A stretch of 64,000 nt of DNA from Viridibacterium sediminicola (GTDB taxonomy: Bacteria > Pseudomonadota > Gammaproteobacteria > Burkholderiales > Rhodocyclaceae): positions 124,001 through 188,000 of the forward strand of contig NZ_JBDIVE010000001.1 in assembly GCF_039631295.1 (NCBI RefSeq), written 5' to 3'. Shown here one piece after another: positions 8,157-17,232 of this stretch (positions are counted from its first letter, which is position 1; the number at the start of each line of letters is the position of its first letter). The notes beneath the pieces were generated by a model. It did no database searches. It was not told the origin of the DNA and was given only the letters and a program-made list of their open reading frames with translations. Made by a program: the position numbers and the translations under genes.

Positions 8157-9859
8157 TTAAGCAGGCGCCGCACCACTTCGTTGAGCGCTTCGTTATCCGG
8201 TTCGCGTAACAGGGCCGCCTTCAGCACGGCGCGCGCTTCGTCCTGCTGGCCGTGCTGCCACAGCACCTCGCCCAGATGCGCCGCGATCTCGCCATCGGCT
8301 TGCAGAACATAGGCCTTGCGCAACAGCTCAAGCGCATCGTCATAGCGCCCCTGGCGGAAGCGCAACCAACCCAGACTATCGACGATGGCGCCATTGCCCG
8401 GCTCCAGCTTGAAGGCCTGGGCCAGCAAGCCATCCGCTTCATCAAGGCGGATATTGCGGTCAGCCAGCGAGTAACCCAAGGCATTGAGTGCCGAAGCATT
8501 ATCCGGCTTGGCAGTCAGAACCTGCCGCAGCCATTGCTCCATCTGCTCGTAGCGCTTGAGCTGGTCGGCCAGCATGGCGGCCTGGAAGCGCAGCTCCAGT
8601 GCCTCCGGCTTGCTGAGCATGAGCTTTTCGAGCAGCGCCAGCGCCTGCTCGGGCTGCTTGTTGCGGTTGAGCAGTTCGGCCTGGGCCAGGGTCAGCATCA
8701 CCACGTCGGCCGGGCTTTTTTCCGCCCCCTCGGCCAGCACGCGCAGCGCATCGGCATACTGCCCCTGCTTGCTGGCGAGCAGATCTGCAGCACGCAAGCG
8801 GGCGGTCAGGAAATACTTGCCGACAGGCACCGCGCTGTAACTGACCACCGCCTCCTGCGCACGGCCGCTATTGGCCTGGATTTCGCCCAGCTGCAGGTAG
8901 AGCACCTCGGAGGCGCGGTACTGGCGTGCCAGCAGTTTCTTGATCAAACCCTCGGCGCGCGCGGTATCACCAATCTGCAGCAACATGCCGACCGACTGAA
9001 AACTGAGGTCATCATCATCAGGGAATTCGGCCTGCAGCCTGTTAAAGGCCTCGCTGGCTTCCGCCTGACGCCCCTCGCTGACCAGCCAGCGCGCATACGC
9101 CTCACGCGCCAACTTGGCCTGCGGATAGCGCTTGCCGAACTTGCCCAGCTCCTCCATGGCCGCCGCACGGCGCTTCTGCGGTGATGCTTCGGCGCGTACC
9201 AGGGCGGCCGCTTCGGCATCGGGGCGAATATCGAGCACCTTTTGCGCTTCGCGCTCAGCCTTGCTCATGTCGCCTGCACTCAGCGACATGATGGCGCGTG
9301 TCAGATGCGCTTCCGGATACTGCAGATAAGGCTGGGTCAGGCGTTCGAGCATGGCGGCCGCAGCGGCCTTGTCGGGGTAGCGCGACAGCAGCTGGGGCAG
9401 CTGGCCGAGCAAGAGTTCGGTCGGCAAGGTGTCGGATTCGAGCATGCGCCGCAGCGGCGGCTCGATATCGGCCAGATTGGCGTGCTCGCCGGACAAGGCC
9501 AGCGCCAGCGCTTGCAGGGCATTGCTGGAATTCGGTTCGAGCGTGCTCCACAGGCGTGCAGCCTTGCCACCCAGTTCGATCTGGCCGACTTGCAAAGAGA
9601 GCTCGGTGGCGCGCTTGGCGATCCGCGCGTCCCGCGTCGTCTGCGCCAGATCGACATACAGATACGCCGCCAGCTCAGGCTGCGCGCGCACAGCGGCGGT
9701 CTCGGCCAGCATGATGCGCAACAGGACCTCGCCGGTCGACATCTCCTGCTTGACGATGATCGCCGGCTTGGGATCAGCCGTTTGCGCTGCCGCACCAGCG
9801 GAGCAGGCCGCAACAGCCAGGGCAAGCAGGGTACGGCGCAAGAATGCGGGGGCAGGCAT
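8153..9859 (-). CDS. Secreted TPR-repeat protein upstream of lolB
   Basis: 568 residues. An N-terminal signal peptide (MPAPAFLRRTLLALAVAACSAGAAAQ) predicts export to the periplasm. The rest is a long array of tetratricopeptide repeats, clearest in the C-terminal half (ALNALGYSLADRNIRLDEADGLLAQAF, VDSLGWLRFRQGRYDDALELLRKAY, AAHLGEVLWQHGQQDEARAVLKAAL). Start ATG 9859 is chosen for its GGAG Shine-Dalgarno and signal peptide; an ATG 18 bases upstream is less likely. Genes of this type often precede lolB in betaproteobacteria, and the ATGA overlap suggests coupled expression. Its role is not established. A link to outer-membrane or lipoprotein assembly is inference from context only. Confidence 0.85.
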   Translation of the reverse strand: MPAPAFLRRTLLALAVAACSAGAAAQTADPKPAIIVKQEMSTGEVLLRIMLAETAAVRAQPELAAYLYVDLAQTTRDARIAKRATELSLQVGQIELGGKAARLWSTLEPNSSNALQALALALSGEHANLADIEPPLRRMLESDTLPTELLLGQLPQLLSRYPDKAAAAAMLERLTQPYLQYPEAHLTRAIMSLSAGDMSKAEREAQKVLDIRPDAEAAALVRAEASPQKRRAAAMEELGKFGKRYPQAKLAREAYARWLVSEGRQAEASEAFNRLQAEFPDDDDLSFQSVGMLLQIGDTARAEGLIKKLLARQYRASEVLYLQLGEIQANSGRAQEAVVSYSAVPVGKYFLTARLRAADLLASKQGQYADALRVLAEGAEKSPADVVMLTLAQAELLNRNKQPEQALALLEKLMLSKPEALELRFQAAMLADQLKRYEQMEQWLRQVLTAKPDNASALNALGYSLADRNIRLDEADGLLAQAFKLEPGNGAIVDSLGWLRFRQGRYDDALELLRKAYVLQADGEIAAHLGEVLWQHGQQDEARAVLKAALLREPDNEALNEVVRRLLK

Positions 9860-9973
9860 GGCAACTCCGGTGGGCAATGCAGCGAATGTTAGCAGTTCGC
9901 CCGGAAGGCGGCAGCGCCGTGCGGCCGGCCACAGGGAATATCATGTCGCCACCCCATCCGACAGCAGCGCGCC

Positions 9974-10789
9974 ATGCCCGAACTCCCCGAAGTCGAAACC
10001 ACCCGCCGCGGCATTACCGAGCACATCGGCGGCCAGCAGATCACCGCCATCACGGTGCGCCAGCCGCGTCTGCGCTATCCGGTGCCGGACAATCTGGCCG
10101 AGCTGCTGTGCGGCTACCGCATCGATGCGGTCAGGCGACGTGCAAAATATTTGCTGCTCGATATCGCCAGCGGCAGCCTGCTGATCCATCTGGGCATGTC
10201 TGGCAGCCTGCGAGTACTGCCCGCCGAGACGCCCGCCGACAAGCATGATCACTTCGACCTGGTACTGGGCGAACGCCTGCTGCGCCTGCATGACCCGCGC
10301 CGCTTCGGCGCCGTGCTATGGGTCGCACCGCCAGTGGAGAGTCATCCGCTGCTGGCCAAGCTGGGGATTGAACCGCTCGAAGACAGCTTCGACGGCCCCT
10401 GGCTCTACCAGGCAACGCGCAGCAGCAAGACGCCGATCAAGCTGTGGCTGATGGACGCCCAGCGGGTGGTCGGCATCGGCAATATCTACGCTTCGGAATC
10501 CTTGTTCCGCGCCGGCATTCATCCCGACACGCCCGCCGGGCGGCTCTCGGCTGCGCGCTGCGCGCGCCTCGTGCAGTGTGTGCAAGAGACGCTGCAGGAA
10601 GCGCTGGCGGCCGGCGGCAGCACGCTGCGCGATTTCGTCGCGGTCAACGGACGCTCGGGTTATTTCCAGCAGAATTACTTTGTCTACGCTCGCGAAGGCG
10701 AAGCCTGCCGCGTCTGCGGACGCGCCATCCGCAAAGTCGTCATGGCGCAACGCAGCACTTTTTTCTGCGCTCACTGCCAGCGTCGCTGA
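9974..10789 (+). CDS. mutM: Formamidopyrimidine-DNA glycosylase
   Basis: 271-residue base-excision repair enzyme (Fpg). It removes 8-oxoguanine and formamidopyrimidines and nicks the abasic site. The N-terminal MPELPEVETTRRGI carries the catalytic Pro2 and Glu3. The conserved Lys is in RRRAKYLLL. The helix-two-turn-helix segment contains VVGIGNIYASESLFRAGIHP. The C-terminal zinc finger has four Cys (CRVCGR and CAHCQ) and ends the protein as usual. It is transcribed divergently from the TPR-lolB operon, with 114 bases between them, and ends 113 bases before the dynamin-like gene. Confidence 0.97.
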   Translation: MPELPEVETTRRGITEHIGGQQITAITVRQPRLRYPVPDNLAELLCGYRIDAVRRRAKYLLLDIASGSLLIHLGMSGSLRVLPAETPADKHDHFDLVLGERLLRLHDPRRFGAVLWVAPPVESHPLLAKLGIEPLEDSFDGPWLYQATRSSKTPIKLWLMDAQRVVGIGNIYASESLFRAGIHPDTPAGRLSAARCARLVQCVQETLQEALAAGGSTLRDFVAVNGRSGYFQQNYFVYAREGEACRVCGRAIRKVVMAQRSTFFCAHCQRR

Positions 10790-10902
10790 CGGCAGACAAG
10801 CGGCGTGCTGCGCTGTGCCAGCGGAATCCCCCTGTTGTTTCAGGCATGCTGTTTCGGGCTATGCTTGAGAATGTTTGCTCATGTACAAGCGGAGGCCCGT
10901 TC

Positions 10903-12870
10903 ATGGCCCTGATTGACCAGTTTTCCGAATTTTCGCGCTGGCGCGGCGAGGTCAGCGCCGTCGTGCAGCAGCTGCGTACCTGGCTGCAAAACAATGATTT
11001 GTCCGACGCCCAGGCCGACCTGCGCCTGCAGCACGTGCTCGAACGGCTCAAGGACGACAAGCTGGTCGTCGCCTTCGTCGCCGAGTTCTCGCGCGGCAAG
11101 TCCGAGCTGATCAATGCCATCTTCTTTGCCCAGTACGGCATCCGCATCCTGCCTTCAAGCGCCGGCCGCACCACCATGTGCCCGACCGAACTGGCCTGGG
11201 ACGCACACAGCAAACCCGGGATCCAGCTGTTGCCGATCGAGACGCGTCGCCGTCAGGAGAGCGTCGCCGAACTGCGCCGCACGCCGGCCGAATGGCACTT
11301 CGAAGCGTTTGATGTAAACAGCGCCGAGAGCCTGCAAAAAGCCTTCATGCGGGTTGCCGAGACCAAGCGGGTCAGCCGCGAAGAAGCCGAGAGCATGGGT
11401 TTCCCGGTCGATGACACCGGCGTCGACGGCACCCGCCCCGACGCCGAAGGCCTGGTCGAAGTCGCCTGCTGGCGCCATGCCGTGATCCAGTTCCCGCATC
11501 CTTTGCTGGAGCAAGGCCTGGTCATCGTCGACACGCCGGGCCTCAATGCCATCGGCTCCGAGCCTGAGCTGACCCTGTCGATGATTCCCAACGCACATGC
11601 CGTGCTCTATCTGCTGGCCGCCGATACCGGCGTGACGCAGAGCGACCTGCAGGTCTGGGAGAAACACGTCAACGTCGGCCGCGCACAGAAAAACGGTCGC
11701 CTGGTGGTGCTCAACAAGATCGACGGTCTGTGGGACGGCATGCGCAGCGAAGCGCAGATCGATGCCGAAATCGCGCGCCAGGTCAGCTCGGTGGCAGAAA
11801 CCCTGCACATCACCAGCGAGCAGATCTACCCGGTGTCGGCGCAGAAAGCGCTGTACGCCAAGGTCAATCACGACCCGGCCCTGCTCGCACGCTCGCGCAT
11901 CGAAACCCTGGAATCTGCGCTGAGCACCGAGTTGCTGCCGACCCGTCGCCACATCGCTGGCGAGAATGCGCTCGCCGAGAGCAGCGAAGTGATCCGCCGC
12001 GTCAGCGAGCTGCTGCAGGTGCGCGAACGCAATCTGCGCGAGCAGCTCAAGGAGATGTCGGACCTGCGCGGCAAGAATCAGGGCGTCATCGAATACATGA
12101 TGCGCAAGGTGCGCGCCGAAAAGGAAGAGTTCGAGGACGGCCTGCAGAAATACCATGCCGTGCGCAGCGTATTCACCAGCCTCTCCAACCGCCTGTTCGC
12201 CCACATCGGCGTGGACACCGTGCGCTCCGAGACGCGCCGCACACGGGCGCGGATGAGCGAGGCGAACTTCTCGCGCGGCCTGCGCGAGGCGATGCTGCAG
12301 TTCTTCGGCAGCCTGCGCGGCAATCTGCGCAAGTCCTCGGCCGAGATCAACGAGATCACCTCGATGCTCGACGCGATGTACAAGCGCTTCGCCGTCGAAC
12401 ACGGCCTCAAGCTGGCGCCGCCGGCAAACTTCTCAACCGCGCGCTACGAGCACGAGATCACGCGTCTGGAGCGTGCTTTTGACGACCAGATCAACACCGT
12501 GAGCGCCATGCTCACGCAGTGGAAAGGCACCGTCACCCAGCGCTTCTTCGACACCATCGCGATCGAGGCGCGGCGCACCTTCGAACTGGCCAACCGCGAC
12601 ATCGAACAATGGCTGCGCGCGGTGATGGCGCCGCTGGAAACCCAGGTGCGCGAATACCAGCTGCAGCTCAAGCGCCGTCTGGAGAGCGTCAAACGTGTGC
12701 ACGAAGCGACCAGCACGCTCGAAGAGCGCATCCTTGAACTGCGCGAGGCCGACAACGCACTGGCGCGCCAGCTGCATGAGCTGAACGCGATCCGGCAGGC
12801 CATTCAGCAAACCCTGGGCAGCGAACAAACCGAGGACCGCACGCCGCCGCAACACAGCATGGCGGCCTGA
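10903..12870 (+). CDS. Dynamin-like large GTPase
   Basis: 655-residue bacterial dynamin-family protein. The G1 loop is AEFSRGKS (residues 60-67), in which the usual leading Gly is Ala and GKS is followed by Glu rather than Thr. G2 lies in the GRTTMCPTEL region. G3 is DTPG (Asp210). G4 is NKID (Asn271). After the GTPase domain come long charged, predicted coiled-coil helices (about 340-460 and 560-640) typical of dynamin stalks. No membrane segment is evident. The start is the ATG at 10903, with GGAGG eight bases upstream; the longer open frame upstream is antisense-like and overlaps mutM. Bacterial dynamins remodel membranes, but this subgroup's role is not known to me. Confidence 0.85.
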   Translation: MALIDQFSEFSRWRGEVSAVVQQLRTWLQNNDLSDAQADLRLQHVLERLKDDKLVVAFVAEFSRGKSELINAIFFAQYGIRILPSSAGRTTMCPTELAWDAHSKPGIQLLPIETRRRQESVAELRRTPAEWHFEAFDVNSAESLQKAFMRVAETKRVSREEAESMGFPVDDTGVDGTRPDAEGLVEVACWRHAVIQFPHPLLEQGLVIVDTPGLNAIGSEPELTLSMIPNAHAVLYLLAADTGVTQSDLQVWEKHVNVGRAQKNGRLVVLNKIDGLWDGMRSEAQIDAEIARQVSSVAETLHITSEQIYPVSAQKALYAKVNHDPALLARSRIETLESALSTELLPTRRHIAGENALAESSEVIRRVSELLQVRERNLREQLKEMSDLRGKNQGVIEYMMRKVRAEKEEFEDGLQKYHAVRSVFTSLSNRLFAHIGVDTVRSETRRTRARMSEANFSRGLREAMLQFFGSLRGNLRKSSAEINEITSMLDAMYKRFAVEHGLKLAPPANFSTARYEHEITRLERAFDDQINTVSAMLTQWKGTVTQRFFDTIAIEARRTFELANRDIEQWLRAVMAPLETQVREYQLQLKRRLESVKRVHEATSTLEERILELREADNALARQLHELNAIRQAIQQTLGSEQTEDRTPPQHSMAA

Positions 12871-12886
12871 GCGGGCGGCCAGAACG

Positions 12887-12916
12887 CAACAAGGGCGCCC
12901 GCGGGCGCCCTTGTTG
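12887..12916. terminator. Bidirectional terminator between dynamin-like gene and ferredoxin
   Basis: A perfect 14-bp inverted repeat (12887-12900 with 12903-12916, arms CAACAAGGGCGCCC and its complement) lies midway between two convergent genes. It has A/T-rich outer ends and can end transcription from both sides. Confidence 0.75.
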
Positions 12917-12942
12917 TTGGCCCAACAACAAGCCAGCCGTGA

Positions 12943-13197
12943 TCAGGCCTTGGCTTCGGTGAGCTTGTAGTACTTCTTCATCAGCTGGTCCTTGTCTTCG
13001 ACCACATCCGGGTTGAGCGGAATGCAATCGACCGGACAGACCTGCTGGCACTGCGGCTCATCGTAGTGACCGACACATTCGGTGCACTTGTTGGGATCAA
13101 TCTCGTAGATTTCCGCGCCCTGCGAGATCGCTTCGTTGGGGCATTCGGGTTCGCAGACGTCGCAGTTGATGCACTCGTCCGTAATCATCAGGGCCAT
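12943..13197 (-). CDS. YfhL-family 2[4Fe-4S] ferredoxin
   Basis: 84-residue ferredoxin with two clusters. The first motif has Cys9, 12, 15 and 19 (CINCDVCEPECP). The second has Cys38, 41, 50 and 54, with an 8-residue insert between Cys41 and Cys50 (CTECVGHYDEPQC) as in the Allochromatium-type and YfhL group. It transfers single electrons at low potential; the partner is not shown here. It follows coaD by 24 bases on the same strand. A ferredoxin-coaD-rsmD run is common in betaproteobacteria. Confidence 0.93.
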   Translation of the reverse strand: MALMITDECINCDVCEPECPNEAISQGAEIYEIDPNKCTECVGHYDEPQCQQVCPVDCIPLNPDVVEDKDQLMKKYYKLTEAKA

Positions 13198-13221
13198 CGT
13201 TCAAAACCTTTCCATAACAAA

Positions 13222-13713
13222 TCAATTTTCAGCGCGCAATTTGCGTTCGATCCGCTCAACCACGCAGGGCTGCACGAAGCTGGTGACATCGCCGCCGAGC
13301 AAGCCAATCTCGCGCACCATCGTCGCCGAGACGAACATGAACTCTTCACCAGGCGTCAGGAATACGGTTTCGACATCCGGATAGAGCTTTCGGTTCATGC
13401 CGGCCATCTGGAACTCGTATTCAAAGTCCGACACCGCGCGCAGGCCACGCACAATGATATGCGCGCCGTGGCTGCGGATGAAATCCATCAGCAAGCCGGA
13501 AAAGCCAACCACGCTGACATTCGGCAAAGGCGCCAGCACCTCGGTGGCAAGCTCGACCCGCTCTTCGAGCGAGAACAGCGGCCGCTTGCCGGCACTTTGC
13601 GCGACACCGACGATCACGCGGTCAAACATATTGGCTGCGCGGCGCACGAGATCCTCATGCCCTCGCGTCAGCGGATCGAAGGTGCCGGGATAGACCGCCA
13701 GATTTCGACTCAT
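13222..13713 (-). CDS. coaD: Phosphopantetheine adenylyltransferase
   Basis: 163-residue PPAT, the fourth step of coenzyme A synthesis (4'-phosphopantetheine plus ATP to dephospho-CoA). The nucleotidyltransferase signature YPGTFDPLTRGHEDL includes His19 of the (T/H)xGH motif. The second motif FVSATMVREIGLLGGDVTSFV is present near the C terminus. Normal length. The start overlaps the rsmD stop (ATGA). The last step, coaE, and an earlier step, coaX, are also in this window, so three CoA genes lie within 10 kb but in different operons. Confidence 0.97.
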   Translation of the reverse strand: MSRNLAVYPGTFDPLTRGHEDLVRRAANMFDRVIVGVAQSAGKRPLFSLEERVELATEVLAPLPNVSVVGFSGLLMDFIRSHGAHIIVRGLRAVSDFEYEFQMAGMNRKLYPDVETVFLTPGEEFMFVSATMVREIGLLGGDVTSFVQPCVVERIERKLRAEN

Positions 13714-14252
13714 TCATCCTCTCCAGCGGCAAACAGCTGATAGTGCACCTGGCCGGCCTTTCCCGCCTTGAGCAGACTCAAGCCGGCAAAGGCTGTCAGC
13801 GGAGTTTCGGCTTCCACATAAACCCGCGCGCCCGGCCTGAGCAGGCGCGCCACATGCGCTTCGATCTTCTCCAACCAGCCCTGACGATAGGGCGGATCGA
13901 GCATCAACAGATCGAACTGGCCGACCTGTTCCTGCACGAATCTTAGCGCATCACCCCGTTGCAACCGAACATTGTTTGGCCCCAGCGCAAGCAGGGTTTT
14001 CTGCAAATGGGCATGCACTTTGGCCGAAAATTCGAGCAGCACGACCTCCTCGGCGCCGCGCGAGGCCGCTTCCAGCCCCAGCGCCCCGCTACCGGCAAAG
14101 AGGTCCAGACAGCGCCAGCCGGCCAGATCCTGACCCAGCCAGTTGAACAAGGTCTCGCGCACCCGGTCGGGCGTTGGCCGCAGACCCATGGCGTCCGGCA
14201 CATCAATCAGGCGCGAGCGCATGCTGCCGCCCACGATACGCACCTTGCTCAC
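13710..14252 (-). CDS. rsmD: 16S rRNA (guanine-966-N2)-methyltransferase
   Basis: 180-residue class I methyltransferase that modifies G966 of 16S rRNA in assembled 30S particles. The N-terminal RIVGGSMRSRLIDVP and LRPTPDRVRETLFNWL blocks are typical of RsmD. The SAM loop is LDLFAGSGALGLEA, and the catalytic motif IV is LDPPY. It is transcribed divergently from ftsY, with 111 bases between the starts. The rsmD/ftsY divergent pair is widespread in proteobacteria. Confidence 0.95.
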   Translation of the reverse strand: MSKVRIVGGSMRSRLIDVPDAMGLRPTPDRVRETLFNWLGQDLAGWRCLDLFAGSGALGLEAASRGAEEVVLLEFSAKVHAHLQKTLLALGPNNVRLQRGDALRFVQEQVGQFDLLMLDPPYRQGWLEKIEAHVARLLRPGARVYVEAETPLTAFAGLSLLKAGKAGQVHYQLFAAGEDE

Positions 14253-14363
14253 TATGCTTTCGTCCTCAAGCCGGGCTCTCTGCTAGACTTTGTACCCATT
14301 CCATTGCCGCCTGTCTGCACTGTACCAGGCCGGCCTTTGCAGCAGCCCACACAGCACCACACC

Positions 14364-15356
14364 ATGTTCAGTTTCTTCAAGAAATCCGGCGACAGCGCCG
14401 CTCCCGAAACCAGCCCCACGCCGGCCGCCGAAAAGCCCGCCGGCTGGCTCGACCGTCTCAAATCCGGCCTGTCGCGTACGCGCGAGCAGTTCGGCGCCAT
14501 CGGCAGCCTGTTTTCACGCCGCAAGATCGACGAAGAGCTGCTCGAAGAGCTCGAAACGACCTTGCTGATGGCCGACTGCGGCGTGGAGGCTACCACGGCT
14601 TTGCTAACCGAGTTAAGGCTGCGCTGGAAGCGCGACAAACTCGAAACCGGCGAAGAGCTGCAAGCGGCGCTGGCTGAAGCGCTCAAGCAACTGCTCGCGC
14701 CGCTGCAGGCACCGCTCGACATCAGCGGCAAACAGCCTTTCATCATCATGCTGGCGGGCATCAACGGCGCCGGCAAGACAACCTCGATCGGCAAGCTCAC
14801 CCACCACTTCCAGGCGCAGGGCAAGAGCGTGCTGCTGGCCGCCGGCGACACTTTCCGTGCCGCCGCGCGCGAACAGCTGCTGGAGTGGGGACGGCGCAAC
14901 AACGTGACGGTGATCGCCCAGGATGGCGGCGACCCGGCGGCAGTGGCCTTTGACGCTATTGCTGCGGCGCGCGCGCGCAATATCGACGTAGTGCTGATCG
15001 ACACCGCCGGCCGCCTGCCCACCCAGCTGCACCTGATGGAAGAGATCGCCAAGGTGCGCCGCGTGATCCAGAAAGCCGAGCCGAGCGGCCCGCACGAGGT
15101 GCTGCTGGTGCTCGACGCCAACATCGGCCAGAACGCGCTGGCCCAGCTCAAGGCCTTCGACGCCTCGATCGGCGTTACCGGCCTGATCATCACCAAGCTC
15201 GACGGCACCGCCAAGGGTGGCGTGCTGGCCGCCATTGCGCGCAGCCAGCCCAAACCGCTGCGCTTCATCGGTGTGGGCGAAGGCATCGAAGACCTACAGC
15301 CTTTTGATGCAGGTGAATTCGTGGAAGCGCTCTTTGTGACAAAACCTGCAGCCTGA
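14364..15356 (+). CDS. ftsY: Signal recognition particle receptor FtsY
   Basis: 330-residue SRP receptor GTPase. It docks ribosome-Ffh complexes at the membrane for co-translational insertion. The N-terminal acidic A domain is short (about 30 residues, starting MFSFFKKSGDSAAPE). The N domain follows, with RRKIDEELLEELE. The G domain has G1 GINGAGKTT (132-140), DTFRAAAREQL, DTAGRLPTQ, TKLDGTAKGG and the closing GVGEGIEDLQPFD. The start is the ATG at 14364; the frame is open upstream but runs antisense into rsmD. It is the first gene of the fts-rpoH cluster. Confidence 0.96.
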   Translation: MFSFFKKSGDSAAPETSPTPAAEKPAGWLDRLKSGLSRTREQFGAIGSLFSRRKIDEELLEELETTLLMADCGVEATTALLTELRLRWKRDKLETGEELQAALAEALKQLLAPLQAPLDISGKQPFIIMLAGINGAGKTTSIGKLTHHFQAQGKSVLLAAGDTFRAAAREQLLEWGRRNNVTVIAQDGGDPAAVAFDAIAAARARNIDVVLIDTAGRLPTQLHLMEEIAKVRRVIQKAEPSGPHEVLLVLDANIGQNALAQLKAFDASIGVTGLIITKLDGTAKGGVLAAIARSQPKPLRFIGVGEGIEDLQPFDAGEFVEALFVTKPAA

Positions 15357-15405
15357 GGTATGGTGAAGGCATGCTACCGGTAACACACAACAAGGAGACA
15401 AACCC

Positions 15406-16572
15406 ATGTTCCGCCTGCCAGGCCTTAAAACGGCGCTGCTCAGCGCCCTGCTGCCCATGATTATCGCGCCCATCGCTCACGCTGCCGAAGCCGACTTCCA
15501 GACCGTCGGCATTCAGGACAACATGCCTGCCTTCTACAAGGCACTCAAGGCCAAGCTCAATTTCCAGCTGGCGTGGACGCCGGCCGTCAAGGATCTGCCC
15601 GCCTGGCGCAAGGCCGGTCGCGACAAGATGTGGGAGCTGACCCTGCAGTCGCCCGAGCGCACCCCGTTCAACGCCGTGGTGCTCGACGAACAGGACCGCG
15701 GCAGCTACCTCGCGCGCAAGGTCGTCTTCAATGTCACCGCCGAGAGCCGCGTACAGGCGCTGCTGCTGGTGCCCAAGGGCAAAGGCCCGTTCCCGGCCGC
15801 GCTGATGCTGCACGACCATGGCTCGAAGTTCGACATCGGCAAGGAAAAGCTGATCGAAACCTGGGGCAATGATGCGCGCCTGGAGTCCTCCAAGGCCTGG
15901 GCCAAGAAGTACTTCTCGGAACGCTTCCCCGGCGACGAACTGGCCAAGCGCGGCTATGTGGTGCTCGCCACCGACGCGCTGGGCTGGGGCGACCGCGCCG
16001 CGCTGGCTTTCGACATCCAGCAAGCCGTGGCGGCCAATGCCTTCAATCTGGGCAGTTCGCTGGCCGGCATCATGGCGCTGGAAGATGCGCGCTCGGCGGA
16101 CTTCCTCGCCACCCAGGCCCAGGTCGACAAAAAGCGGGTCGCCGTCGTCGGCTTCTCGATGGGCGCCTTCCGCGCCTGGCAAGTGGCTGCGCTGTCTGAT
16201 TCGATCACCGCGGGCGTGGTCGTCAATTGGCTGGCCACCACCGAAGGTCTGATGGTGCCGGGCAACAACCAGCTCAAGGGCGCCTCGGCCTGGAACATGC
16301 TGCACCCGGGCGTCTTGCGTTATCTGGACTTCCCGGATGTCGCCAGTCTGGCCGCCCCCAAGCCCATGCTATTCTTCGCAGGCGAAAAAGACCCGCTGTT
16401 CCCGGTGGATTCGGTCAAAGCTTCTTACGACAAGCTGCACAAGGTGTGGGGCGCGTGGAAGGCCGATGACAAGCTCGATACGCGCATGCTGCCGGGCGGT
16501 CACGAGTTCATCAAGGATACGCAGGACACTGCCTATGACTGGCTCGACAAGCAGTTTGCCAACACCCGATAA
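15406..16572 (+). CDS. Exported alpha/beta hydrolase inserted between ftsY and ftsE
   Basis: 388-residue alpha/beta hydrolase of the dienelactone-hydrolase or acetyl-xylan-esterase type. A signal peptide (MFRLPGLKTALLSALLPMIIAPIAHA) predicts export. The probable triad is Ser251 in GFSMG, Asp329 in EKDPLF and His366 in GGHEF. The oxyanion strand LMLHDHGSKFD and the ALGWGDR block resemble large esterases that act on acylated sugars or xenobiotics. The substrate is unknown. It has its own strong Shine-Dalgarno AAGGAGA 7 bases before the ATG and ends 6 bases before ftsE, so it probably shares the transcript. Its place within the normally contiguous ftsY-ftsE pair is unusual. Confidence 0.85.
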   Translation: MFRLPGLKTALLSALLPMIIAPIAHAAEADFQTVGIQDNMPAFYKALKAKLNFQLAWTPAVKDLPAWRKAGRDKMWELTLQSPERTPFNAVVLDEQDRGSYLARKVVFNVTAESRVQALLLVPKGKGPFPAALMLHDHGSKFDIGKEKLIETWGNDARLESSKAWAKKYFSERFPGDELAKRGYVVLATDALGWGDRAALAFDIQQAVAANAFNLGSSLAGIMALEDARSADFLATQAQVDKKRVAVVGFSMGAFRAWQVAALSDSITAGVVVNWLATTEGLMVPGNNQLKGASAWNMLHPGVLRYLDFPDVASLAAPKPMLFFAGEKDPLFPVDSVKASYDKLHKVWGAWKADDKLDTRMLPGGHEFIKDTQDTAYDWLDKQFANTR

Positions 16573-16578
16573 GTCTTC

Positions 16579-17232
16579 ATGATCCAGTTCGATCACGTCA
16601 GCAAGCGATACCCCGGCGGCCACGAGGCCCTCATCGACCTTGAGCTCGAAATCCGCCACGGCGAGCTGCTGGTGCTGGCCGGCCATTCCGGCGCCGGCAA
16701 GAGCACCCTGCTCAAGCTGATTGCCGCACTGGAAGCCCCGAGCAGCGGCCGCGTCCTGGTCAATGGCCTGGACGTCGGCCGCATGCGCCGCTCGCAAGTG
16801 CCTTACCTGCGCCGCAGCCTCGGCCTGGTGATGCAGGAGCATCGCCTGCTGATGGATCGCACGGTATTCGACAACGTGCTGCTGCCGCTGATCGTCTCCG
16901 GCGAACGCCCCAGCGACGCCCATGCGCGCGTGCGCGTCGCGCTGGAGAAAGTCGGCCTCGGCGAATTCGAAAAAGCCATGCCGATCACCCTCTCCGGCGG
17001 CGAACAGCAGCGCGTGGCGATTGCCCGCGCCATCGTCAATCGGCCGAGCATCCTCATCGCCGACGAACCGACGGCCCACCTCGATCCGGCCTATGCGCGC
17101 GAGATCGCAGCGCTGTTCCGCAGCTTCCACGCCGCCGGCGTGACCCTGATCCTCGCCACCCACGACGACACGCTCTACTCGCCCTATGGCGCTCGCCGCG
17201 TCGAACTCGCCCATGGACGGCTGCTGGCATGA
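16579..17232 (+). CDS. ftsE: Cell-division ABC ATPase FtsE
   Basis: 217-residue ATPase of the FtsEX complex. FtsEX couples ATP hydrolysis at the septum to activation of periplasmic peptidoglycan hydrolases through EnvC-type partners. Walker A GHSGAGKS is at 35-42. The Q-loop lies in LGLVMQEHRLL, the signature is LSGGEQQR, and Walker B is ILIADEPT. The H-loop is LATHDD. No clear Shine-Dalgarno precedes the ATG, so translation may depend on the upstream hydrolase gene. The stop overlaps the ftsX start (ATGA). Confidence 0.96.
   Translation: MIQFDHVSKRYPGGHEALIDLELEIRHGELLVLAGHSGAGKSTLLKLIAALEAPSSGRVLVNGLDVGRMRRSQVPYLRRSLGLVMQEHRLLMDRTVFDNVLLPLIVSGERPSDAHARVRVALEKVGLGEFEKAMPITLSGGEQQRVAIARAIVNRPSILIADEPTAHLDPAYAREIAALFRSFHAAGVTLILATHDDTLYSPYGARRVELAHGRLLA

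Noticed and set aside
10444..10902. Upstream extension of the dynamin-like frame into mutM
   Set aside because: It overlaps mutM in another frame; a GGAGG and ATG at 10903 mark the start.
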